A DNA stretch of 10,840 bases from assembly GCA_000493945.1 (NCBI GenBank), contig AWNW01000072.1, positions 1 to 10,840 of the forward strand, written 5' to 3'. The position numbers were made by a program, and so were the translations under genes. Below, piece after piece: positions 1-6,846 of this stretch. Within the stretch, counting starts at the first letter, position 1. The number at the start of each line of letters is the position of its first letter. The notes under the pieces were generated by a model. It did no database searches. It was given only the letters and a program-made list of their open reading frames with translations, and was not told the origin of the DNA. Origin of the DNA: Candidatus Hydrogenedens terephthalaticus JGI OTU-1 (GTDB taxonomy: Bacteria > Hydrogenedentota > Hydrogenedentia > Hydrogenedentales > Hydrogenedentaceae).

Positions 1-1
1 A

Positions 2-322
2 GTTACTCATTACAAAGCATTCCTTCATGGTGAAGCCGTTGCTCTGGGTATGATTACAGCCTCCGAAGTAGGTGCCCTTTTAGGTTATGTATCCGAGGAT
101 GTTCCTTTACAACATCGTGAAGTTTTGAAGAAATATCATTTGCCAACAAAATGGGAAGATTTACCGATAGATGAAGTTATGGAAACCATGAAACGGGATA
201 AAAAAACAAAAGCTGGCAAATTGCGTTTCATTATACCCCGCAAGATTGGAGAAGTATCTATTGAAAGCGATGTGCCAGAAGATTTTATTCGGCATGCACT
301 GGAAAAAACAAAAACGGGTTAG
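2..322 (+). CDS. aroB: 3-dehydroquinate synthase, C-terminal part (5' end outside window)
   Basis: This is the last ~106 codons of 3-dehydroquinate synthase, the second shikimate-pathway enzyme. It converts DAHP to 3-dehydroquinate in the cytoplasm, using NAD+ and a divalent metal. The frame is open from base 2 and ends at TAG 320-322. The diagnostic motif is LHGEAVALGM, just after the window start; in the family its His is one of the metal ligands. Near the C-terminus the DKK-x-K-x-G-K-x-RF signature and an IG-E-V segment also match AroB. An internal Met at 50 is not the true start, because the conserved HGEAV motif lies upstream of it. The TPR gene begins 24 bp downstream on the same strand, so the two are probably co-transcribed. 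Family assignment is firm; nothing can be said about the missing N-terminal NAD-binding half. Confidence 0.93.
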   Translation, partial: VTHYKAFLHGEAVALGMITASEVGALLGYVSEDVPLQHREVLKKYHLPTKWEDLPIDEVMETMKRDKKTKAGKLRFIIPRKIGEVSIESDVPEDFIRHALEKTKTG

Positions 323-346
323 AGTTTCGACAAGGAGAATATTTGT

Positions 347-1168
347 ATGTGGGACAAGGAAAGTGAATTTGATGCAGTTTACGATAAAGGATTAACAGAA
401 TTGATGAGAGGAGACCTTGTTTCAGCCGAGAAAACTTTGATGCAATCCTTACAGTTAAATCCTAATTCGCATGTAGTCCATTATCAATTAGGCAGGTGCT
501 ATCTTCGTTTGGGAAAACTACTCAAAGCACAGGAAGAACTGGAAAACGCCATCCGTATACAGGCAGAGCATATCCCATCTCTGGCAGAATTGGGTTTTGT
601 TTATTTGTGTCAAGACCGAATTGCAGAGGCAGGAGATATTTTTAAGAAAGCGGTAAATTTGCGGGCTAATCATGGAAAGTCCCTAATAGGTATGTCGGTA
701 TGTTATTTTTCCAGCGGCAATTGGGTAGAAGCCTATGAATGGGCATCAAAAGCGGTGCAATTAGGGGGAAGTCACTTTATGGCATTATACTTACTTGCGA
801 AAACAGAAAAAGTATTAGGACATGTTCAAGAGGCGGAAGAACATTTTAAGAAAGCAGAAGAGTTGTTAGAAAAAACAACAGAGGTAGCCCCGGAACAACC
901 CGAGAGTTATTTCATGCGAGGAGAAATTGCATTAATTGGAGAGTTTTACAACAAGGCGTATGAATTGTTCCATGAGGTAGAAAATCGTATGGATAAGAAC
1001 CGCGAATATTATTTTTACCATGAGAAATTCAACTATATAACCATTCTGAATAAGCAGGGCATCTGCCTGAAACAGTTAGGGAAAAAAGAAGAGGCTAAAA
1101 CAATTGGCAACAAAATCCTCCAATTAGACCCCGAAAACAAATTAGCCAAACTCCTTACAGACGGCTAA
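347..1168 (+). CDS. TPR-repeat protein, cytoplasmic, function unknown
   Basis: A 273-aa protein built almost wholly from tetratricopeptide repeats, which are helical hairpins that bind other proteins. At least six 34-residue units are visible, at about residues 8-41, 41-74, 75-108, 109-142, 143-177 and 186-219. A final unit lies at about 229-264. The repeats carry typical TPR positions, such as Y-x-LG-x-C-Y-x-x-L-G near residue 46 and A-x-x-x-F-x-x-A near residue 95. There is no signal peptide, membrane segment or catalytic domain, so a cytoplasmic scaffold or adaptor is the simplest reading. The start is supported by AAGGAG at 332-337, nine bases before the ATG. It follows aroB by 24 bp and is probably in its operon, but neither the partner nor the role can be read from the sequence. 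The downstream neighbour is convergent. Confidence 0.85.
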   Translation: MWDKESEFDAVYDKGLTELMRGDLVSAEKTLMQSLQLNPNSHVVHYQLGRCYLRLGKLLKAQEELENAIRIQAEHIPSLAELGFVYLCQDRIAEAGDIFKKAVNLRANHGKSLIGMSVCYFSSGNWVEAYEWASKAVQLGGSHFMALYLLAKTEKVLGHVQEAEEHFKKAEELLEKTTEVAPEQPESYFMRGEIALIGEFYNKAYELFHEVENRMDKNREYYFYHEKFNYITILNKQGICLKQLGKKEEAKTIGNKILQLDPENKLAKLLTDG

Positions 1169-1340
1169 GAGAAAAAAATAGAATTGGTTAACAATATGAG
1201 GAGAAATAATTGGGAACTCTAAATAAAGATTTAAGTACAAAATAAATTCTACAGATGCAAAAATTTGAGTGAGTGCTATAAAGCAGGTATCCGTTTATTC
1301 TGTTTTATATGAAGTGATGGTATCATTCTCATCATTTCCA
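1169..1340. other. Convergent intergenic gap, no clear element
   Basis: AT-rich 172-bp gap between the ends of the TPR gene (+) and the ATPase gene (-). No G/C-rich hairpin followed by a T-run was found on either strand, so no intrinsic terminator is called. A tiny ORF at 1196-1222 (8 codons) is judged to be chance. Confidence 0.5.
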
Positions 1341-2534
1341 TCAAACTTTCTTAAATCTCTGGCTTTCCATCCAGATATAAATAGGATAAATTTCATTTAC
1401 AAATCTATATGTGCCTCTTTCCTCTTCTACATCAATTTCAATTACTCCTAATTCCCGAATTTTTCTCAAAAAATTGTGAAATACTTTCTTTTCATTTGCA
1501 TTAAGTTTCGCTTCAACATCTTTTTTCTTAAAAGTCCGAGGAATCTGTATCTCACCTAATTTTCTAAGTATTGATTTATATCGTGAGCTGCGAATTGCTC
1601 TGTAAACTTTGGGATCGAGATATTTTTCGCCAACTTTTTGGGCTGCTGTTAGTATACCATCAATGGCATCTTTTTTATCTATTACTTCATCCGTGTCTAT
1701 CCAGAAAGTAGCATCACCAATTTCATGCATAAGAATTGGTAATCCACTGGAATACCGAACCATAAGTTTCATTGCATCGGATTCTACTTTAATATTCACA
1801 TTATTAAATGCCTTATTTAGAAAATCCTCTACCTCTTCATCGGCAAGTTTTTTTATCTCTACTACTCTAAATATTCTCATAAGGGATGGTTGAATATTGG
1901 AGAGTTTATCTCTCTTTTCAGGAAGTCCTGCGAGCATCATAAAAACAGGGAAATTATCATAATGAGTTGCTATTTCATCCACAAAACTTTTATACCAGTT
2001 TGCAAATCCCAATTTTTCAACCAATCCATTGATATCATCCAAAACAATAAATAATCCCTTCTTTTGCTCTTTAATTTCTTTTAATAAATTGTTAAGGGCT
2101 TCTGGAAATTTCCTTACTAATTCTTTTAAATCTTGTTCAGGAGGATTAAAACTAACGGAAATACCAAAAAGATCAATTGATCGAATATAGTTTTCAAAAA
2201 ATTTGCTAATATTTTTAAACCACGGTTGACCTTTTGTTTCTTTCAATATCTGTTCAAAAATATGGTGTACCATCTCCTCTAATGTAGAGACCCTTCCTAA
2301 AAAAACATGAACACCAAAAATATCTGTCTGGGTTTTAACATAATAGCGAAGAAAAGAGGCTAATGAACTTTTCCCTATTCCTCTATCTCCTACTAAAAAA
2401 ACATTTTCTTGTTTTCCTGATGAAACCTGTTCAATATATCGGATAATTTCTTTAATTTGCTCTAATCTACCTACAAAAAGTTCTACTGGAACTGGACTTC
2501 CGGGTGTAAATGGACTGTTTCCCTTATCATTCAT
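1341..2534 (-). CDS. Orphan P-loop AAA-type ATPase (AAA_16 / archaeal-ATPase-like) with C-terminal winged-helix-like region
   Basis: A 397-aa cytoplasmic ATPase. The N-terminus has an FVGR-x-x-x-x-x-x-I motif at 20-30, the usual entry to the Orc1/Cdc6-like and AAA_16/archaeal ATPase groups. Walker A is GDRGIGKSS at 49-57. Walker B is LFIVLDDING at 161-170, with two Asp at 166-167. A sensor-1-like strand lies around 195-205 (FPVFMMLAGLP), and SSGLP at 262-266 sits where the lid (sensor-2) region is expected. Residues ~310-397 are basic, predicted helical, and resemble a winged helix, so nucleic-acid or partner binding is possible. The start is well supported: AGGAGG at 2541-2546 lies six bases before the ATG. 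The gene stands alone in AT-rich DNA with no recognisable partner, which suggests horizontal acquisition. ATPase class is sure; a replication, regulatory or defence role cannot be decided. Confidence 0.85.
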   Translation of the reverse strand: MNDKGNSPFTPGSPVPVELFVGRLEQIKEIIRYIEQVSSGKQENVFLVGDRGIGKSSLASFLRYYVKTQTDIFGVHVFLGRVSTLEEMVHHIFEQILKETKGQPWFKNISKFFENYIRSIDLFGISVSFNPPEQDLKELVRKFPEALNNLLKEIKEQKKGLFIVLDDINGLVEKLGFANWYKSFVDEIATHYDNFPVFMMLAGLPEKRDKLSNIQPSLMRIFRVVEIKKLADEEVEDFLNKAFNNVNIKVESDAMKLMVRYSSGLPILMHEIGDATFWIDTDEVIDKKDAIDGILTAAQKVGEKYLDPKVYRAIRSSRYKSILRKLGEIQIPRTFKKKDVEAKLNANEKKVFHNFLRKIRELGVIEIDVEEERGTYRFVNEIYPIYIWMESQRFKKV

Positions 2535-3085
2535 TGATTGCCTCCTGATATCTTATTTGGTAGCCTATAGGACATAGGTAATAATTTACATATTTATTAT
2601 ACTGTGACTTGTCCATCTACCACCTTATTTCTCCTGAATTTATTGAATACATTTTATATTATGATTTAATTTTACAGCAAATCTGTTTTTTCAGTAATAG
2701 TTTTTTTAGGGAAATAATCTTCCTAAAGTTATATTATGTCTAATGCAGTTTAACCGTGCTGTGGACTCTTTTAACTTTTTTATCTTTATATGGAAGAAAT
2801 AAATTTTGTTTTCCTATAAAATCATGTAGATAATGAGAATATTTTACTTTCCCATTGATTTTGGGTATTATTATCTTAGTATTGATTTTCTTGGTTTTTA
2901 TTTTCTGATATTGCATAATCATATTCAACTTTTGCTGGAACAGTTTTTTTATGTATAGGATCATAATTAATATTTTCTTGATAGATTATACTTTTAGTAT
3001 ATTGTAAAAAAGACAATTAGACACCAATATAGATGTTACCTGTGTATTATAGGTTTTCAATTAATGAAAGAAGACATTTATGTGT
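2535..3085. other. 551-bp AT-rich gap with possible gene remnant and leader
   Basis: The stretch between the ATPase start and the PP2C stop is strongly AT-rich. On the - strand it holds two overlapping short open frames: 3016-2876 (46 codons, no ATG) and 2964-2740 (74 codons). They could be pieces of one frameshifted gene. It also holds a 29-codon ORF at 2616-2527 that runs into the ATPase start. A weak -10/-35 pair for the ATPase may exist: TTGCTG at 2680-2675 and TATAAA at 2658-2653, spacer 16. No RNA gene, insertion-sequence end or long inverted repeat was seen. A short AGACA/TGTCT stem at 3072-3087 overlaps the phosphatase stop but lacks a clear T-run. Confidence 0.5.
2740..3016 (-). pseudogene. 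Possible decayed reading frame, unidentified
   Basis: Two - strand frames overlap here. The upstream one (3016-2876) has a protein-like segment, YDPIHKKTVPAKVEYDYA, but no start codon and ends in TAA. The downstream one (2964-2740) has IPKINGKVKYSHYLHDFIG in its second half. Joining them near 2880 by a one-frame change would give a continuous product of about 90 residues. I recognise no family. The alternative is that both are chance openings in AT-rich DNA; the Lys/Ile-rich first half of the 74-codon frame looks like that. Low confidence. Confidence 0.2.
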
Positions 3086-4015
3086 CTATTTGATCAAGCC
3101 TCGGAGGAAGTAGCCTAAGGTTCCACATAAGAAACCATAAATGAGAAGGAATAGGAGTTTTAAGATTTTTCCGCTGTGTTTCCGCCAGAACAATCGGGTT
3201 TTTAAGAATAACTGCTGAAAGAGTTTGGGTTCAATAATGGTGACAATTGCGGTAATGTTATCTTTTCCACCATTTTCATTTGCAAGATTAACCAGTTTTT
3301 GAGCAATTTCACCTGCTGTGCCTCCTTTACGGATAATTTCAAGGATTTGTTCGTCAGAAACCATGTTGGTTAATCCATCTGTGCAAAGTAGTAAGATATC
3401 ACCTGAGACAGGATGCCAGCGATATACATCTATCTCAATGTCTGCATGTGTGCCAATACAACGGGTTACAACATGTTTTCGGGTATCTTTTTCCGCTTCG
3501 GAACGGGACATAAGTCCCTGTTTTACCTGCTCATCTATCCATGAATGGTCTTCTGTATATTCTAAAATTTCACCATTGCGGATATGATAGGCACGGGAAT
3601 CTCCGACATTGGCAATATATATTTTCCCGGGAATAATAATCGCTGCCAGAGCCGTGGTCCCCATAGGTCTACTGCCTTTTACCAGGTCTTTATTGGTCTT
3701 GTATATGCTTTCATTGGCTTTTTGAAACGCATCACGAAGTAGCGGCAGAGGTCCTTCATCTCTTAAATCTTTAACTTCATCATTCTTATTTTCCTGCCAC
3801 GGTTCTTGCTTCAGTATATCTTTAATCAGCGACACAGCCAACTTACTTGCAACATCGCCTGCAATATGTCCTCCCAATCCATCCGCAACAATGAGAAGAG
3901 CCCCGTCTTCAAACAATTTTATATCTGTGGATTCTGTTCGGAATATGCCAAAGAAATCTTCATTTTTTTCTTTTTTCCGTCCCTTATCAGAAAGTCCTGC
4001 TATATCTAATTTCAT
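3086..4015 (-). CDS. PP2C-family Ser/Thr protein phosphatase with C-terminal membrane anchor
   Basis: A 309-aa metal-dependent phosphatase of the PPM/PP2C (Stp/PrpC) family, which removes phosphate from Ser/Thr of proteins and often counters Hanks-type kinases. The family motifs appear in order: KNEDF at 17-21, VADGLGGH at 43-50 (metal-binding Asp45), MGTTALAA at 118-125, NVGDSRAY at 136-143, DHSW at 156-159, HVVTRCIG at 181-188, CTDGLTNMV at 211-219 (Asp213) and GGKDNITAIV at 249-258 (Asp252). All core metal ligands seem present, so it should be active. Residues ~284-306 are hydrophobic, ending in a short basic tail. This suggests a tail-anchored enzyme with its catalytic domain in the cytoplasm. 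AAAGG at 4030-4026, ten bases upstream, supports the ATG. No kinase or FHA gene is next to it, which is unusual but not rare. It is divergent from the FecR-protein operon. Confidence 0.93.
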   Translation of the reverse strand: MKLDIAGLSDKGRKKEKNEDFFGIFRTESTDIKLFEDGALLIVADGLGGHIAGDVASKLAVSLIKDILKQEPWQENKNDEVKDLRDEGPLPLLRDAFQKANESIYKTNKDLVKGSRPMGTTALAAIIIPGKIYIANVGDSRAYHIRNGEILEYTEDHSWIDEQVKQGLMSRSEAEKDTRKHVVTRCIGTHADIEIDVYRWHPVSGDILLLCTDGLTNMVSDEQILEIIRKGGTAGEIAQKLVNLANENGGKDNITAIVTIIEPKLFQQLFLKTRLFWRKHSGKILKLLFLLIYGFLCGTLGYFLRGLIK

Positions 4016-4264
4016 TTTAAGACTACCTTTGTCATGAATTACATCTTAATATATTTAATAATGGTAAAATAATGATAATATAACCACTTATGTTTTTGGA
4101 AATTATCTTTTTGTCTAAGTAATTTTGCAAGAGGAATTTTCGATTAAGAGTTAGAATTATACATCAATTTGACTGAATATTCGTAATTCATATTTCGTCT
4201 TTTATAAATGGATAAAAAGATTGAAAATTGAATATGGAGATATGATCATAGAAAGGGTAAATAT
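4016..4264. other. Divergent intergenic region (PP2C / FecR operon)
   Basis: A 249-bp AT-rich region that must hold the start signals for both the phosphatase (-) and the envelope operon (+). For the + strand, TTGACT at 4169-4174 is a good -35, but the best -10 at normal spacing is poor (TATTTC 4191-4196). TATAAA at 4203-4208 lies too far away (28 bp). No operator palindrome is obvious. Confidence 0.45.
4102..4130 (-). promoter_or_regulatory. Candidate sigma-70-type promoter for the PP2C gene
   Basis: On the - strand, TTGCAA (4130-4125, four of six to consensus) and GATAAT (4107-4102, five of six) are separated by 17 bases. Transcription would start near 4095, giving a leader of about 80 nt before the ATG at 4015. 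Chance matches are common in such AT-rich DNA, so this is only suggestive. Confidence 0.3.
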
Positions 4265-6814
4265 ATGAGATATTTTAAGATAAAAAAATTTTATGCCATA
4301 GTTATTCTGAATATGGCACTTGCATCTACGATTTGGGTATTTGCTGACACAGACTTTCCCTTACATGGACGCGTAAGTTATGACGCAGAAAGCACCCTTA
4401 TTAAAGGAATGGATGATGAGGATTGGAGTCGTGCAACATTAAATACACTGGTGCTAACAGGGGATACCTTGTGGGTGGATAAAGGAGGTAGCACCGAGAT
4501 CGAATTTCCAGAGGGTGTTTTCTTCCGTATGGCGGATGCCTCTAAAGCGAAAATAGTCCAGATTTCACCGGAATTATCTATCTATGGGATAACAGGCTCG
4601 TTTTATATTGAGCGGGTACTTCGTAGTTCTGGAACCGTTCGTTTTACTACCCCTTCATGTAAGATTACCTTTGACCCGAACACCTGTGTTCGTATAGACA
4701 TCGGTGAGAGTGGGACAACACGAGTTTCAACGCGTTGGGGAAAAGCCTATGTAACAACAGAGCGTGGAGGGAATGAAGTTGTTAGTAGTGGCAAACAGTG
4801 TTGGGTTGATGTTGGATATTTACCTTCTGAGGTTGTTTCCTTTGCCACAACAGAGATGGATTCCTTTGACCGCTGGAATCAAGGACGGTCAGAATTGCTC
4901 TCTGCCTCCGTAAAAACGCCTCCGAAATATGTAGAAGTTACCAATCGGACAATCGGATATACCGATTTATCAGGATATGGAGACTGGGTTCTTATTGAAG
5001 AACGATATTACTGGAGACCAACGGTTGTTGTTAATTATGTTCCGTATCGCACAGGGTATTGGACCTATGTTCCTGCGATAGGTTCGGTTTGGGTAGAGAC
5101 CTATCCTTTTGGATATATCACCACTCACTATGGCCGCTGGGTCTATTATGATAGTTATGGCTGGGTCTGGGGATATGACCCGGTATGGAGTCCAGCATGG
5201 GTGGCTACTGTTCGTTGTGGTGATTATTTTGTATGGTCACCCGTGGATTTCTATTGCCGTCCGGTTCGTGTTTCCACAGGGGTTAGTTTTGCCGTGGGAG
5301 GTCTAAACTTTTATGTGGGTGCCTGTTCCTATGTTCCGGCTACTTATGTCTATACTTCGCCTTACTATATTGCACCTGTTGCCCCCACAGTTGTTAATTA
5401 CATTATTACCAATCCGACAAATGTTTATATCTGGAATATAGAGCGGTATCCTTCTCCAAGGATACGCATCCCGTATCAAAATTCAATGCCGATGGTGCGC
5501 GATTATAATCCACCGCGAACTATTCGAGGAATTTCTAATTATAACAATTCAGGAATGCTTGCACGAGCCCGTGTAGATGAATTGGAAAGTTATTTTGCAC
5601 GGAGAACTTCAACGCAAGGTTTTCGGGGTCAGGCGGGGATGTCCACTTCTGTTATGCGGACCGCAATGTTAAATGATCGTTCCGCCTCTTTCCGAGAGGT
5701 AAGATTAAACAATACATCTCCAAGGGCGACAACGGTTCGCTTTAATCCCGAAAGTTCTTCTCAAAGAAGTTTCACTGTTGACCGTAGTTCAATTCAGGGG
5801 AAAGAAATTGATACCGGATTTACGCGTGCTATAGAGAGAAACGCACAGATACGGTCTGACCGTGAAAATGCTATCTCTTCTCTCCGAAGTGCTGATGTTA
5901 GAAATACGCTTCGTTCGGAATCATCTCCGACAAGAGTTGTAAATACACCTACAGTTAACAGAGAGATAAGAAATTCATTGTCTGGGACATCGAATCGTTC
6001 GGAAGGCATTTCCCGCAAGGGGATTGAATCGCCGTCTCTTTCAAGATTAGATATGGATGGTGAACGAAAACCCCGTGATTATAATCCATCCGGTAGTGGC
6101 TCCACTACGAGTCCGACACGGACAACCCCTCGAAATGATTCGGGGTCAGGTACAACGAATCGTGATAGAGGCAATACAACACCGCGTTCTACACCAACAG
6201 ACCGTAATAGTCCGAGCAATCGCGGGAATACAAGAGGTTCCGGTTTGAATTGGGATAATATCAAACAGACACCTTTAGATAGGGAAACTTTTGGCTCTAT
6301 AAGAACCCGAGAAGAATCTCCTCAACGAACATCTGTTCCCGACTTCCAAATTCGTTCAACGGACAGTAATAGGGGAGCAAATACCTTTTCAACACGGTCT
6401 ATGAATGAAGCCAATATGAATATACCCCATGAAAGGTCGTCCGTTCGTGAAAACTCCGGAATTTCTGTTCGGACACTTCCTCCTCAGAAATATACTTCTA
6501 CTTCTGTTCCCAATACTCCGAGAGAAAATACATCTCTTTTTAGTCCGAGGAATACAAGTAATAACACAAGTTTTTCTGTTCCATCATTCAATAGAGACAA
6601 TTTGGGTATGTCGAGGTCTCCCATAAGTTCACCACCATCCCGTCCTACAACAGTGGATATGCCCCGAGTTGAACGCAATTCCGCTCCATCGAGTTTTTCT
6701 GTGCCAAAAATAAATACACCTTCCTTTGCTACACCGAGTGCCCCTTCTTTTCAGAGACAATTACCAGGATTTTCAACAGGTAGGTCGTCTATAGGTGGCA
6801 GAGGGATACGATAA
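4265..6814 (+). CDS. Secreted FecR-domain / DUF6600-like protein with long disordered basic tail
   Basis: An 849-aa exported protein. A signal peptide covers residues 1-27 (basic start, hydrophobic core, probable cleavage after VFA). Residues ~60-180 form a FecR-like beta domain: LTGDTLWVDKGGSTEIEF at 64-81 and IYGITGSFYIER at 106-117. Such domains occur in periplasmic sensors and structural proteins. Residues ~235-345 are packed with Trp, Tyr and Pro and match the DUF6600 pattern: YGDWV at 238, YYWRP at 248, HYGRWVYYDSYGWVWGY at 288-304, W-SPAWV at 308-313. From ~410 to the end the chain is low-complexity, rich in Ser, Arg, Asn, Thr and Pro, with recurring words such as SFSVP and RDYNP. There is no membrane anchor at the C-terminus. 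AAGGG at 4253-4257 supports the ATG. The lipoprotein gene follows after 32 bp, implying an operon. Periplasmic or cell-surface location is inferred; molecular function is unknown. Confidence 0.85.
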   Translation: MRYFKIKKFYAIVILNMALASTIWVFADTDFPLHGRVSYDAESTLIKGMDDEDWSRATLNTLVLTGDTLWVDKGGSTEIEFPEGVFFRMADASKAKIVQISPELSIYGITGSFYIERVLRSSGTVRFTTPSCKITFDPNTCVRIDIGESGTTRVSTRWGKAYVTTERGGNEVVSSGKQCWVDVGYLPSEVVSFATTEMDSFDRWNQGRSELLSASVKTPPKYVEVTNRTIGYTDLSGYGDWVLIEERYYWRPTVVVNYVPYRTGYWTYVPAIGSVWVETYPFGYITTHYGRWVYYDSYGWVWGYDPVWSPAWVATVRCGDYFVWSPVDFYCRPVRVSTGVSFAVGGLNFYVGACSYVPATYVYTSPYYIAPVAPTVVNYIITNPTNVYIWNIERYPSPRIRIPYQNSMPMVRDYNPPRTIRGISNYNNSGMLARARVDELESYFARRTSTQGFRGQAGMSTSVMRTAMLNDRSASFREVRLNNTSPRATTVRFNPESSSQRSFTVDRSSIQGKEIDTGFTRAIERNAQIRSDRENAISSLRSADVRNTLRSESSPTRVVNTPTVNREIRNSLSGTSNRSEGISRKGIESPSLSRLDMDGERKPRDYNPSGSGSTTSPTRTTPRNDSGSGTTNRDRGNTTPRSTPTDRNSPSNRGNTRGSGLNWDNIKQTPLDRETFGSIRTREESPQRTSVPDFQIRSTDSNRGANTFSTRSMNEANMNIPHERSSVRENSGISVRTLPPQKYTSTSVPNTPRENTSLFSPRNTSNNTSFSVPSFNRDNLGMSRSPISSPPSRPTTVDMPRVERNSAPSSFSVPKINTPSFATPSAPSFQRQLPGFSTGRSSIGGRGIR

Positions 6815-6846
6815 GAATTAAAAACAACCTTGATAAGGAATGTATT

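Noticed and set aside
1269..1451. 60-codon + strand frame from a GTG start
   Set aside because: It overlaps the 3' end of the ATPase on the other strand, is Phe/Ser-rich in the way antisense shadows are, and lacks a ribosome site.
3072..3087. AGACA/TGTCT hairpin as a terminator of the PP2C gene
   Set aside because: The stem is only five base pairs with low GC, overlaps the stop codon, and has no clean T-run after it.
4242..4268. 8-codon ORF whose stop overlaps the FecR-protein ATG (ATGA)
   Set aside because: The GGAG before it is only two bases from its ATG, and such short frames are frequent by chance in this AT-rich leader.
5794..6678. Several open frames on both strands within the tail of the FecR-protein gene
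   Set aside because: They arise from the biased composition of the low-complexity coding sequence; the 849-codon frame with signal peptide and domains is the real one.
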